A stretch of DNA of 64,000 nt from NCBI GenBank assembly GCA_930986425.1, contig CAKNJR010000001.1, positions 248,001 to 312,000 of the forward strand, read 5' to 3'. Made by a program: the position numbers and the translations under genes. Position 1 is the stretch's first letter. Each line of letters begins with the position of its first letter. The notes beneath the pieces are model-generated. The model searched no databases and had not been told where the DNA came from. It saw only the letters and a program-made list of their open reading frames with translations. This DNA is from an uncultured Clostridium sp. (GTDB lineage Bacteria; Bacillota; Clostridia; TANB77; CAG-508). Below are positions 17,474-26,304 of the stretch, piece by piece.

Positions 17474-17893
17474 TTAATTATTTTCTAAGCTTTCTCTCAT
17501 TATTTTATCAAACTCTGGCAACTCTTTCTTTAAAATAACTGGTTTTCTAGTTTTTAAATTAATAAAGCATAATTCTGTATCTCCAGTTGCAACCAATTCT
17601 CCGCTTCCTACTTTTTTCATTACATAACCAATTGTTATTTTTACGCTATTATATTTTAATACCTTAGTTTCAATTTCTACACTATCTCCAAATGTACTGC
17701 CATATTTATATTTGCAATTAACAGATAAAATTGGTGATGTAATACCCATTTCTTCTAATTTATCAAATCCAAATCCTATATTATCAAGCCAGTACACTCT
17801 TGCCTCTTCCATCCATCTAATATAATTTGAATGGTGTGTTAATCCCATTCTATCAGTTTCATAATATTGTACTTTATGTATGTAATTTTCCAT
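17474..17893 (-). CDS. Acyl-CoA thioesterase, 4HBT/YbgC hot-dog family
   Basis: Small hot-dog enzymes of this family hydrolyse acyl-CoA thioesters. The signature YETDRMGLTHHSNYIRWMEEAR is present near the start, with the probable catalytic Asp14 (ETD) and the HHSNY helix. The 139-residue length fits. I chose the ATG at 17893 because AAGGAG lies about nine bases upstream. The upstream frame overlaps the flavin reductase gene; with this start the overlap is 20 bases, which suggests translational coupling. The substrate is not predictable. Confidence 0.88.
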   Translation of the reverse strand: MENYIHKVQYYETDRMGLTHHSNYIRWMEEARVYWLDNIGFGFDKLEEMGITSPILSVNCKYKYGSTFGDSVEIETKVLKYNSVKITIGYVMKKVGSGELVATGDTELCFINLKTRKPVILKKELPEFDKIMRESLENN

Positions 17894-18461
17894 TCTTTTT
17901 TCTCCTTTTTTGCACTGAATATCCAAACTTACCAATCTTTTTGCCTAAGGTATAATATCCACCATTTGCATAAGCTATTAAATTGCACTTAGAAATATCA
18001 AAAGCACCATTTTCATCAAAATATTTTTCGTCCGCATCTATGCACAAAACTTCTGCAATAAACATGTTATGACTTCCAAGTGGCACTACCTCTTTAACTT
18101 TACATTCTATTGATACAGGGCTTTCCTTTATTAAAGGGCATTTAACCATATTTGCCTTTTCCTTTGTTAGATGCATTTCTTTAAATTTATCTACATTTGC
18201 TCCAGATTTTACACCACACCAATCAGTTGCATATGCTAATTTTTCAGTAGTTAAATTTATTACAAACTCTTTGTTTTCTTTTATTAAATTGTATGAATAT
18301 CTAGAATCTCTTACTGAAATATATACCATTGCAGGATTTGTATTTATTATTCCTGTCCATGCAACAGTTATAATATTAGACTTCTCCATATCTCCACAGC
18401 TTACCATAACTGCTGGGATTGGATATTCAAATGTACCTGCTTTCCATTTTACTTTACTCAT
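17874..18461 (-). CDS. Flavin reductase family protein (FMN-binding split barrel)
   Basis: The 195-residue protein matches the DIM6/NTAB flavin reductase-like family. It begins VKWKAGTFEYPIPAVMVSCG, continues NIITVAWTGIINTNPAMVYISVRDSRYSYNL (the flavin-phosphate-binding half) and has CPLIKESPVSIECKV plus HNMFIAEVL. Members bind FMN and reduce flavins or ferric compounds in anaerobes; the true acceptor is unknown. The basic C-terminus (YSVQKRRKKNGKLHT) overlaps the start of the thioesterase gene. GGAGAG precedes the ATG. Confidence 0.88.
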   Translation of the reverse strand: MSKVKWKAGTFEYPIPAVMVSCGDMEKSNIITVAWTGIINTNPAMVYISVRDSRYSYNLIKENKEFVINLTTEKLAYATDWCGVKSGANVDKFKEMHLTKEKANMVKCPLIKESPVSIECKVKEVVPLGSHNMFIAEVLCIDADEKYFDENGAFDISKCNLIAYANGGYYTLGKKIGKFGYSVQKRRKKNGKLHT

Positions 18462-18484
18462 TACGCTCTCCTTTCTTTACTGTA

Positions 18485-18555
18485 TTTTACTTTTGGGACG
18501 GACCTAAACGTAAAATTTTTCATTTTACGAAAAGGAACCGTCCACATCGTAAAAT
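18485..18555. repeat. REP-like palindromic element (GGGACGG family), degenerate copy
   Basis: TTTTACTTTTGGGACGG at one end and AAAAGGAACCGTCC then CGTAAAA at the other form an imperfect inverted repeat with internal CGTAAAAT/ATTTTACG arms. It closely resembles the element at 57191-57287. It fills the gap between the PBP stop codon and the flavin reductase gene. Confidence 0.7.
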
Positions 18556-20523
18556 TTATTCAAAAACTGTTCTTACTTTTGGAAGTAAATAGTGACTTCC
18601 ACCTTTATCTTTTACATTTTCACACATTGAAACTACTAAAAGTCCATCTTCATCAAATGCATTGAACCAACCAATTTCAGTTCCATTTTCATCTTGTTGG
18701 TTTTCCTTTATTTCTGCTGTTCCTGTTTTTCCTGCAATTGTCTTTCCTTCTACTTTTGCTCCTCTACCAGTTCCTGTTTCTACAACAGCTATTAAATCTT
18801 GTTTTATAGTATTAGCAATTTCAGAAGAAATTACATTTTCTTTATAATATGTTACTTTATTGCTTCTATTATTAGTAGTCGTATTTATTACATTGCTTGT
18901 ACTGTTTAAATTTTCTGTATATTCTAATACTGGCATTACCATATTTCCGCCATTTGCAAAGCTTGAATAAATCATTGCCAAATGTATTGGATTAACAAGC
19001 ATTTGGTCTTGTCCATAACCTGAGTTTGCAATTGCGGCATCACTATCCATTGAGCCATATGTTGATTTTGACACATCTTGAACAAAAGATATTTTATCAT
19101 TAAATCCAAAATCATCAAGTCCCTTTTGCAAATTAGTTCTACCTATTCTTAAAGCTGCTTTTGCAAAATATATATTATCTGAATAAACTAGAGCATTTCT
19201 TAAATTTGCTGGTCCAGAATATGTTGTAAGTGTTGTTACATATAAGTCGCCCCAAGAGCTGTCGTTTTGCCATCTAGTTCCACTTGTCCCGAAATCATCA
19301 TCTGCCGTAAAGCTATTATACTTTAATCCGATAGCTCCAACAACAGGTTTTAATGATGAACCCGGAACATATGTAGCTAAGTATCTATTAAACATCGGCT
19401 TTTTTTCATTATTTTGTAATTCATTCCATTCTGCATCTGTAACTCCAAGAGTTATATCATTTGCATCATATGATGGTGTACTAACTAATGCTAAAACTTC
19501 TCCAGTATTATAATTCATGGCAACTGAGGCACCTTCGTCATCCTTAAATCCTTCATATAATTTTTGTTGTATATTTATATCGATTGTAGTCTTTATATCT
19601 TCTCCATCTTTAGCCTCTTTAATTGCTAAAGTTTTAGCCTTTGCACCTTCTGCATTTTCTATATAAATTTCTGTTCCATCTTCTCCTTTTAGCCTATCAT
19701 TATATGCATATTCTAATCCTGTTTTTCCTTCATCATCCTGTGCATAACCTGTAAGTATAGATGTTGCTTCTTTATATGGATATACCCTTGCTTCTACATC
19801 TGTTATTAAAATTCCTTTTATTTTTAATAATTCGTTTTTCAAATCTTGCTCGTCTCGTGAAATTTTTCTTAATGGCACAAATGTATCTTCCTTAACATAC
19901 TCTGCATTTAATGCGTTATTAATTGTTTCTTCTGTTATTCCTAAAAGTTCTGCAAGCTTAGCTAAATCTGTTGTATCATCCATACTCCTTGGCACTAGTC
20001 CAACAGAATAGGCTTCTCCATCTTTTGCAATTGCTATATCATTTCTATCATATATTGCTCCTCTAGTACTATCTAAAGTAGTTACTCGAACTTTGTAGTC
20101 TTCTTTTAAATCTGGAAAAATAACTGATGAATCCCATAGAATTTTATAACCGTCATCACTTTTTTGCAATTTAACAGTATTCATGAAATTCATATTTCCT
20201 GCAACTGTATCCATTGAATTATTATATGTCACATTTACTATATTACTATTATCTTCATCTTCTACGTTTGTTAGTACAGTAGTTGCAATGTTTTTTGCTT
20301 CTATTCCTTCATAAATGTTTTTAATTCTAGTTACAAAATCTTCTTTTGAAGTATCTGTAATAACATAGTCATACATTGCTTCATATTCCCCATTAGATAG
20401 CTTTTCAAAATATTCTTTTAAGCTAACTGATGGTTCTGTTTGATTAGTATTATATACTATTATTCCAACTGCAATACCCGCTATAACTAAGATACAAAGT
20501 AATACAATCAAAAACTTCTTCAT
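18556..20523 (-). CDS. Class B penicillin-binding protein (MecA/PBP2-like transpeptidase)
   Basis: This is a membrane-anchored D,D-transpeptidase that cross-links peptidoglycan. The 655-residue protein has an N-terminal membrane helix (FLIVLLCILVIAGIAVGIIV), an NTF2-like MecA_N domain (about 35-140), a PBP dimerisation domain and a transpeptidase domain. The latter carries SSLK (near residue 388), SDN (YSDNIYF, near 451) and KTGT (GKTGTAEI, near 597). The MecA_N plus transpeptidase layout matches PBP2a/PBP3-type enzymes. Such layouts can be low-affinity, but beta-lactam resistance cannot be concluded from sequence alone. GAGGT precedes the ATG. The upstream region contains two hairpins. Confidence 0.93.
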   Translation of the reverse strand: MKKFLIVLLCILVIAGIAVGIIVYNTNQTEPSVSLKEYFEKLSNGEYEAMYDYVITDTSKEDFVTRIKNIYEGIEAKNIATTVLTNVEDEDNSNIVNVTYNNSMDTVAGNMNFMNTVKLQKSDDGYKILWDSSVIFPDLKEDYKVRVTTLDSTRGAIYDRNDIAIAKDGEAYSVGLVPRSMDDTTDLAKLAELLGITEETINNALNAEYVKEDTFVPLRKISRDEQDLKNELLKIKGILITDVEARVYPYKEATSILTGYAQDDEGKTGLEYAYNDRLKGEDGTEIYIENAEGAKAKTLAIKEAKDGEDIKTTIDINIQQKLYEGFKDDEGASVAMNYNTGEVLALVSTPSYDANDITLGVTDAEWNELQNNEKKPMFNRYLATYVPGSSLKPVVGAIGLKYNSFTADDDFGTSGTRWQNDSSWGDLYVTTLTTYSGPANLRNALVYSDNIYFAKAALRIGRTNLQKGLDDFGFNDKISFVQDVSKSTYGSMDSDAAIANSGYGQDQMLVNPIHLAMIYSSFANGGNMVMPVLEYTENLNSTSNVINTTTNNRSNKVTYYKENVISSEIANTIKQDLIAVVETGTGRGAKVEGKTIAGKTGTAEIKENQQDENGTEIGWFNAFDEDGLLVVSMCENVKDKGGSHYLLPKVRTVFE

Positions 20524-20536
20524 GTTTTTTACCTCA

Positions 20537-20571
20537 AAATAATAGCAACTTGCATTTGTTTTGCTACTATT
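20537..20571 (-). other. Hairpin just upstream of the PBP ribosome-binding site
   Basis: On the minus strand AATAGTAGCAA pairs with TTGCTATTATT (one G-U pair) and ends just before GAGGTAAAAAAC and the ATG. It could affect translation. Confidence 0.35.
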
Positions 20572-20604
20572 CTTTCTTTTATTTTAGGCTTTTCTTTTTT
20601 GTGT

Positions 20605-20650
20605 AAAAAAATAACCTATGCATATTTTATAATACATAGGTTATTTTTGC
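20605..20650. terminator. Bidirectional terminator-like hairpin between divergent genes
   Basis: AAAAATAACCTATG (20607-20620) pairs perfectly with CATAGGTTATTTTT (20635-20648), with T-tracts on both strands. It lies upstream of both the PBP gene (minus) and the 632-residue gene (plus). It could be an attenuator for the PBP gene or an insulator. Confidence 0.55.
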
Positions 20651-20766
20651 AAGATATGTGCGGTCGACTGTTAGTTTAGTCTGAATTTATTAAGGCTTGT
20701 TTTTGAGTGTTTTAGTATACACATCCTAAAAGCCGTAAAAAACTTATAAATTTACTATCTCTCCTA

Positions 20767-20795
20767 TTGAAATGCAACTTCGTATATTATAAAAT
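20767..20795 (+). promoter_or_regulatory. Promoter of the 632-residue orphan gene
   Basis: TTGAAA, a 17-base spacer and TAAAAT, about 25 bases before the ATG. The ribosome site is AAGAGGAT. Confidence 0.65.
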
Positions 20796-20820
20796 ATAAA
20801 AAAACAAGAGGATAAAATAT

Positions 20821-22719
20821 ATGAGTTTAATTGATTTTTTTAAAGATTATAAAGATTACATAGAATCTAATAATTCACATTCTCTAGTATTGTCTAAATC
20901 TAAAGGAAGAAATCTTTTTAGATTTATTCAGTTACAAAACTTTCAAAGAAAGTATGGAGATTTACTTTATAAGCATTTTAAGGTTATGGATAGTTCAGAC
21001 GAATATGAATTCTTATTTGATTACTTTGGTAAAAAAACTTTAGAAACTGCAATGCAAAACGAGCAAGCCACTACTCAGGAAATAGCTTCTATACTATTTA
21101 AAAATAAAGATTTTGAAAATTTTCGCACTGAAACCAGAAAAATAGCAGTTGCTTCAAGAATAAGTGATTCTATTATGTTAAATAAATCTACAGGTTTTGA
21201 TATAACAGATATTACATCTGGAATTAATCCTACACGTTTTTCTAGAAAATCATATAATGGTAAAACAATGCTTGATATTTTTTATGGAAACAATGTAACT
21301 AAAGACACTTTAAAACAACTATATGGAATTTATGGTAAAGAAATAATTAATGAATTTTATAATGATGACTATTTAAGAAACAAATCCATTCTTGCTTTGG
21401 ATAGTAAATATTCCAATATAATTGCAGTTGGTGGTTTGCAAGACCATGTAACCCATTATTCTGAAAAAGATTTAGATAACGTATTTCAGAAATATTTAAG
21501 AGATGAACAGCTTTCAAAAACTGAGCAAGCTATTGTTATTGGATTATTGACTAAAGAATGTGATTTGATTTCCACATATACAGTTCCCCACTTATTAAAT
21601 CATTCCGATTATATAAAATCAGAAATAGGCATTGGGATTTTTAATGATATTGTTGTTAATAACCATCAATATTCTAATGAAGATAGAAAAATATTCACTT
21701 CACTATCCAACATTTGGAATCATGATGATTTACAAAGATATCAAAATTTAAGATTGTTAAAATCTAGGTTTTCTAGCTTATCATCTAAGTATGAAAATCA
21801 ACTAGATTCCATAAATAAAATTTTAGCTTTAGCCCCATCTGAGTTACCTGCCCATGCTCAAGAAATAGCTAAAACCATGGATTCAATATTCACAGATTAT
21901 GAAGTAGCAAACAGAGAAGATATAATAAATAATGTATACACCCCACCAAATCAAGAGATGGTTATAATATCAGATATTTCCCAAATGCCATCTGGTGCAA
22001 TGCTTCACTTTTTTAACCCAGATAGTAAAATGTTTGCATTTGATGATTATGTACAAGATTTAGAAGAACAACGTTCCCAAGAACTAGGAAAAGCTTTTCA
22101 TTTTAGTGAGGAAGAAAAAGAGAAGTTAAAGTCAACCTATGAAGGAGCGCAAGATCATTATATTCCAAGTAGATCCTTAGATATGGTTGGACTAGGACAA
22201 ATGGGAGATTTTGACACTAGATATATTACAAACACATCAAATCAGCAATCTGCAATGATTGTTACTGCAAAAGATATTGCCAAAGGCTATGGTACACGCG
22301 GAAATATAGCTTTAGGCTTTTCTAAAACAACTTTAACACCAGATTTAATTGCAACGATATCAAATAAAAACATACATTCAAATAAAGGCATTGACTATGT
22401 GGAAAGTAATAATCAATTTCAAGATTTTTCAGCATCTTATGCTGATTTAACAAATCCTAAAAATCGTGATATAAGAAATAATGAAGTTGTACTTTTTAGA
22501 AACACTTTTGAATCTTCATTAAAACCTTCTTATGTAATGTACATTTCACAATCTAATAACTTAAGTTCAGAAGAAGAAAGAAAAAATATTAATACAATAA
22601 AAGAACAAATGAAAAATGCCGGACTAGACGTCCCAATGGTTATATTTGAAAAAGCAAGAATCAATCAGCAGTTGCGTGAGGAAGCTTCAAAATTGTTAGG
22701 CTCGGAACAGTATAGATAG
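20821..22719 (+). CDS. Unrecognised 632-residue soluble protein
   Basis: No family is recognised. There is no signal peptide or membrane helix. The N-terminal ~350 residues are helical and rich in K, D, N and S (start MSLIDFFKDYKDYIES). A middle segment has PPNQEMVIISDISQMPSGAMLHFFNP (about 381-406). The C-terminal part has GYGTRGNIALGFSKTTLTPDL, RNNEVVLFRNTFESSLKPSYVMYISQS and a final alternating beta/alpha segment (NAGLDVPMVIFEKARINQQ). The end, where a beta strand follows an INTIKEQMKNAG helix, resembles a small nucleotide- or protein-binding alpha/beta unit, but no catalytic motif stands out. It has its own promoter and terminator and A+T-rich codons like the host, so it is not a recent import by composition. 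Confidence 0.65.
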   Translation: MSLIDFFKDYKDYIESNNSHSLVLSKSKGRNLFRFIQLQNFQRKYGDLLYKHFKVMDSSDEYEFLFDYFGKKTLETAMQNEQATTQEIASILFKNKDFENFRTETRKIAVASRISDSIMLNKSTGFDITDITSGINPTRFSRKSYNGKTMLDIFYGNNVTKDTLKQLYGIYGKEIINEFYNDDYLRNKSILALDSKYSNIIAVGGLQDHVTHYSEKDLDNVFQKYLRDEQLSKTEQAIVIGLLTKECDLISTYTVPHLLNHSDYIKSEIGIGIFNDIVVNNHQYSNEDRKIFTSLSNIWNHDDLQRYQNLRLLKSRFSSLSSKYENQLDSINKILALAPSELPAHAQEIAKTMDSIFTDYEVANREDIINNVYTPPNQEMVIISDISQMPSGAMLHFFNPDSKMFAFDDYVQDLEEQRSQELGKAFHFSEEEKEKLKSTYEGAQDHYIPSRSLDMVGLGQMGDFDTRYITNTSNQQSAMIVTAKDIAKGYGTRGNIALGFSKTTLTPDLIATISNKNIHSNKGIDYVESNNQFQDFSASYADLTNPKNRDIRNNEVVLFRNTFESSLKPSYVMYISQSNNLSSEEERKNINTIKEQMKNAGLDVPMVIFEKARINQQLREEASKLLGSEQYR

Positions 22720-22755
22720 CCCATACAAACTATTTTGGGATGTATTTTAAAACAT

Positions 22756-22792
22756 AAAAATACCAAAGTTATTTTAAACTTTGGTATTTTAT
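22756..22792. terminator. Bidirectional terminator between the 632-residue gene and pflA
   Basis: AAAATACCAAAGTT pairs perfectly with AACTTTGGTATTTT around a six-base loop, between convergent genes. Confidence 0.85.
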
Positions 22793-22818
22793 TATTTAGT
22801 AAAAATCAAATATAATGG

Positions 22819-23544
22819 TTACTCTATTCCCATAATCTTCTTTGCTCTTTCCACATCTTTATTGCTTGCCACTCTTACATCTTCTAATTCATAGGGTAGT
22901 CCAAGCTTTTCCCATTTATACTTTCCTAAATCGTGATAAGGTAAAAACTCAAATTTTTCTACATTAATTGTCTTTAGAAAATCTTTTAATTTAAGCAAAT
23001 CCTCTTTTTTATCTGTAATACCTGGTACTAAAACTTGCCTAATCCATATTCTCTTATTTTTTTCATTAATATATTTTGCAAACTCTAATTCTAAACTATT
23101 TGAAGACCCTGTAAGCCATTTACAAGTTTCATCATTAATAGATTTAATATCTAATAAAAATATATCTGTCAAATCAACAATTTGCTTTATTTTATCAGTA
23201 ATTGTGAACATTCCAGAAGTATCTAAACATGTAGAGATGTTTTGTTTTTTAAGTTCTTGAAATAGGCTTATTACAAAATCTTGTTGCAAAAGTGGCTCTC
23301 CTCCGCTTAAGGTAACTCCTCCATTTGATGCAACAATATAATTTTTATACCTCATTATTTTTCCTACAACTTGTTTTACTGTATATTGCTCACCTGAATT
23401 AATATCCCAAGTATCTCTATTTTGGCAATACTTGCATTTTAGATGACACCCTTGCATAAATACTACAAATCTTATTCCCGGTCCATCTACTGCACCTAAG
23501 CTTTCAAAAGAATGTATTCTTCCTGTTACGTTTTCGTTATTCAT
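22819..23544 (-). CDS. pflA: Pyruvate formate-lyase-activating enzyme (radical SAM)
   Basis: PflA uses SAM and a [4Fe-4S] cluster to create the glycyl radical on PflB. The 241 residues contain the cluster motif CHLKCKYC within QGCHLKCKYCQNRDTWD, the GGVTLSGGEPLLQ block that binds SAM, and the LDIKS motif. Its length is typical. It follows pflB after 10 bases, on the same transcript. An AAGGAG site precedes the ATG. Confidence 0.97.
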   Translation of the reverse strand: MNNENVTGRIHSFESLGAVDGPGIRFVVFMQGCHLKCKYCQNRDTWDINSGEQYTVKQVVGKIMRYKNYIVASNGGVTLSGGEPLLQQDFVISLFQELKKQNISTCLDTSGMFTITDKIKQIVDLTDIFLLDIKSINDETCKWLTGSSNSLELEFAKYINEKNKRIWIRQVLVPGITDKKEDLLKLKDFLKTINVEKFEFLPYHDLGKYKWEKLGLPYELEDVRVASNKDVERAKKIMGIE

Positions 23545-23554
23545 TGCTTGCTCC

Positions 23555-25789
23555 TTAGATCTTTTCCTGTATTGTTCTAGCTATAACTTCTTCTTGTTGT
23601 TCACGAGTAAGCTTTACAAAGTTTACTGCATATCCTGATACACGTATTGTTAAATTAGGATAATTTTCAGGATGATTCATTGCATCTATAAGTAAGCTTC
23701 TGTCAAACACGTTTACATTTATATGATGTCCTGTTTGCATAAAATATCCGTCCAACATACTTGTTAAATTATTAATTCTTTCTTCTTCACTATGACCAAG
23801 TGTAGATGGTGTTATAGCAAATGTATAAGAAATACCATCTTCTGAATATTCATAAGGAAGTTTTGCTATTGAGTTCATTGATGCAAGCGCTCCTGACTCA
23901 TCTCTTCCATGCATTGGGTTTGCTCCAGGTGCAAATGCAACTCCTGCTTTTCTTCCATCTGGTGTACTTCCAGTATTTTTACCATATACAACATTTGATG
24001 TAATTGTTAAAATAGATAATGTTGGGTCTGCATTTCTGTACATTTGATGTTTTTCTATTTTCTTCATAAATGTTTTAACTAAGTTTACAGCTATTTCATC
24101 AACTCTATCATCATCATTTCCGAATTTAGGGAAATCACCTTCTACTTCATAATCAACTGCTAGTCCATCATCATTTCTAATTACTTTAACTTTTGCATAT
24201 TTTATAGCTGAAATAGAGTCAACGGCTACTGAGAAACCAGCAATTCCGCAAGCCATAGTTCTTCTTATTTTTCTATCATGCAAAGCCATTTCTAAGGCTT
24301 CATAAGAATATTTATCATGCATATAATGGATTGCATTTAATGCTTTTATATAAATTTTTGCAACATAATCCATCATTTGGTCAAATTTTTCCATTACTTC
24401 ATCATAATTTAGATATTCTGAAGTGATTGGTTCAAATTTTGGAGCTACTTGTTTTCCAGACATTTCGTCTTTTCCACCATTTATTGCATATAGAAGTGTT
24501 TTGGCTAAATTTGCTCTAGCGCCAAAGAATTGCATTTGCTTTCCTATTTTCATAGCAGATACACAGCAAGCAATTCCATAATCATCTCCTAATGTAATTC
24601 TCATTAAATCATCATTTTCGTATTGTATTGAAGATGTTGCAATTGATATTTTTGCACAATACTTTTTAAATCCCTCTGGTAAATTCTTTGACCATAATAC
24701 TGTTATATTTGGTTCTGGAGCTGGTCCTAAATCTTCTAATGTATGAAGTAATCTAAATGAATTTTTTGTAACTAATGTTCTTCCATCAATCCCCATACCA
24801 CCAATGCTTTCAGTTACCCAAACTGGGTCACCACTAAATAAAGCATTATACTCAGGAGCTCTTAAAAATCTTACCATTCTTAGTTTTAATACAAATTGGT
24901 CCATTAATTCTTGAGCAAATTCTTCTGTAATTGTGCCATTTTTCAAATCTCTTTCCACATATATGTCTAAAAATGTGGAAACTCTACCTAAGCTCATTGC
25001 TGCACCATTTTGGTCTTTTATTGCACCTAAATATGCAAAATATGTCCATTGGAATGCTTCGTGAGCATTTTTTGCAGGCTTAGATATATCAAATCCATAT
25101 TTTTCAGCCATTGCTTTCAATTGTTTTAAAGCTTCTATTTGGTCATGAATCTCTTCTCTATCACGAATTACTTCTTCTGTAAATTCATCTGTATCTAATA
25201 TGTTTAGCTCATCTTGTTTTTCAGCAATTAATACGTCTACACCATATAAAGCAACTCTTCTGTAATCACCTATAATTCTTCCACGTCCATATCCATCTGG
25301 AAGTCCTGTTAATAAGTGTGAACTTCTAGCTGCTCTTATATCTGGTGTATATACTGCAAAAACGCCATCATTATGAGTTTTTCTTAACTCATGATATATA
25401 TATTCAATCTCGTGGTCTACTTTATATCCATAACTTTCGCAAGATTTTTCAACAATTCTTATACCACCATTTGGCATAATTGCTCTTTTTAGTGGAGCGT
25501 CTGTTTGAAGTCCAACTATTGTCTCTAAATCTTTATCAACATAACCCGCTTCATATCTATTTATTCCTGAAGGAGTTTTTGTATCTACATCAAGTACTCC
25601 TTTTTCTCTTTCAATTTTATATAAATCCTGTATTTTATCCCATAACTTAGCACTTTTTTCAGTAACATTTGCTAAGAAACTTTCATCACCATCATATGGT
25701 GTATAATTTGCTTGAATAAAGCCTCTTACATCTATTTCTTTTGTCCACTCTCCTTGTTTATTAAAACCTTCCCATTCTTTAAAATCCAT
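23555..25789 (-). CDS. pflB: Formate C-acetyltransferase (pyruvate formate-lyase)
   Basis: PflB converts pyruvate and CoA to acetyl-CoA and formate during anaerobic growth. The 744 residues contain the catalytic cysteine pair (IACCVSAMK, near residues 404-405) and the C-terminal glycyl-radical loop RVSGYAV (Gly near 719). Here Ala follows Ser in CCVSAM, where CCVSPM is common; the cysteines are intact. [15 protein letters not shown] and [12 protein letters not shown] blocks confirm true PFL rather than a diol dehydratase relative. AAAGGAGG precedes the ATG. It implies a fermentative, oxygen-sensitive lifestyle. Confidence 0.98.
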   Translation of the reverse strand: MDFKEWEGFNKQGEWTKEIDVRGFIQANYTPYDGDESFLANVTEKSAKLWDKIQDLYKIEREKGVLDVDTKTPSGINRYEAGYVDKDLETIVGLQTDAPLKRAIMPNGGIRIVEKSCESYGYKVDHEIEYIYHELRKTHNDGVFAVYTPDIRAARSSHLLTGLPDGYGRGRIIGDYRRVALYGVDVLIAEKQDELNILDTDEFTEEVIRDREEIHDQIEALKQLKAMAEKYGFDISKPAKNAHEAFQWTYFAYLGAIKDQNGAAMSLGRVSTFLDIYVERDLKNGTITEEFAQELMDQFVLKLRMVRFLRAPEYNALFSGDPVWVTESIGGMGIDGRTLVTKNSFRLLHTLEDLGPAPEPNITVLWSKNLPEGFKKYCAKISIATSSIQYENDDLMRITLGDDYGIACCVSAMKIGKQMQFFGARANLAKTLLYAINGGKDEMSGKQVAPKFEPITSEYLNYDEVMEKFDQMMDYVAKIYIKALNAIHYMHDKYSYEALEMALHDRKIRRTMACGIAGFSVAVDSISAIKYAKVKVIRNDDGLAVDYEVEGDFPKFGNDDDRVDEIAVNLVKTFMKKIEKHQMYRNADPTLSILTITSNVVYGKNTGSTPDGRKAGVAFAPGANPMHGRDESGALASMNSIAKLPYEYSEDGISYTFAITPSTLGHSEEERINNLTSMLDGYFMQTGHHINVNVFDRSLLIDAMNHPENYPNLTIRVSGYAVNFVKLTREQQEEVIARTIQEKI

Positions 25790-25913
25790 AATTCTACCTC
25801 CTTTATTTTTACTTCAATTTATTTTTTGCATTATGCTATAAACTATACATAAGTTCATGATTTTCAAAAAAAGATACGCTATTATGTTATCTTTTCTTGC
25901 TCTTCCATATGCT

Positions 25914-25942
25914 ATATTATCATAACATATGACGTTTATCAA
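25914..25942 (-). promoter_or_regulatory. Promoter of pflBA
   Basis: On the minus strand TTGATA (25942-25937), a 17-base spacer and TAATAT (25919-25914). No clear Rex or FNR site was recognised nearby. Confidence 0.55.
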
Positions 25943-26021
25943 CAAATTTTTCGTAAATATTATGTGCAAAATTTTAGTAAATATTATTGGCCCAGGAAAA
26001 ACTTGATTTTTCCTATTCAAC

Positions 26022-26056
26022 AAAAAAAGAGAGGTGGGAATTACCCCACCTCAGTT
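26022..26056 (-). terminator. Terminator overlapping the stop codon of the 66-residue orphan
   Basis: On the minus strand GAGGTGGG (26052-26045) pairs with CCCACCTC (26038-26031), followed by TCTTTTTTT. The 5' arm encodes the last residues of the protein, and the TAA lies in the loop. Confidence 0.85.
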
Positions 26057-26241
26057 TTAAGGTCAATGTCGTTTGCTTCAGCCTCCTCCTGCTCTAAGGC
26101 GCTATCGACTAACTCGTGTATGGTTTCTGCCATTGCAGGATGTGCTTCCTGCATGATGGCATCAGCCACTTCAATAAATCGTCCGTCTGGCTCCAAGCCA
26201 TAAGCCTTTGTCAGATTAGAAGCCATGCTCAAATATGTCAT
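26041..26241 (-). CDS. Orphan 66-residue acidic protein of foreign composition
   Basis: The ATG at 26241 (AGAGG eight bases upstream) opens MTYLSMASNLTKAYGLEPDG, then an acidic helical segment (EVADAIMQEAHPAMAETIHELVDSALEQEEAEAND). A TTG at 26259 would add six residues. No family is recognised and no membrane segment is visible. G+C content is well above that of pflB and the znu genes around it. It has a fully consensus promoter and its terminator begins inside the coding sequence, so it is an extremely compact expression unit. This matches the pattern at 6.6-7.7 kb and 51.9-52.4 kb. Confidence 0.65.
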   Translation of the reverse strand: MTYLSMASNLTKAYGLEPDGRFIEVADAIMQEAHPAMAETIHELVDSALEQEEAEANDIDLKTEVG

Positions 26242-26275
26242 ATAACCAACCTCTTTCAATAATGTAGTACATTAT

Positions 26276-26304
26276 ATTATATCATATATTCCATTATTTG
26301 TCAA
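26276..26304 (-). promoter_or_regulatory. Consensus sigma-A promoter of the 66-residue orphan
   Basis: On the minus strand TTGACA (26304-26299), a 17-base spacer and TATAAT (26281-26276): a full match to the consensus in both boxes. The -35 box overlaps the 3' end of the preceding permease gene. Confidence 0.85.

Noticed and set aside
25860..25990. Rex or FNR operator upstream of pflB
   Set aside because: No TTGTTAA-N4-TTAACAA or TTGAT-N4-ATCAA palindrome was convincing.
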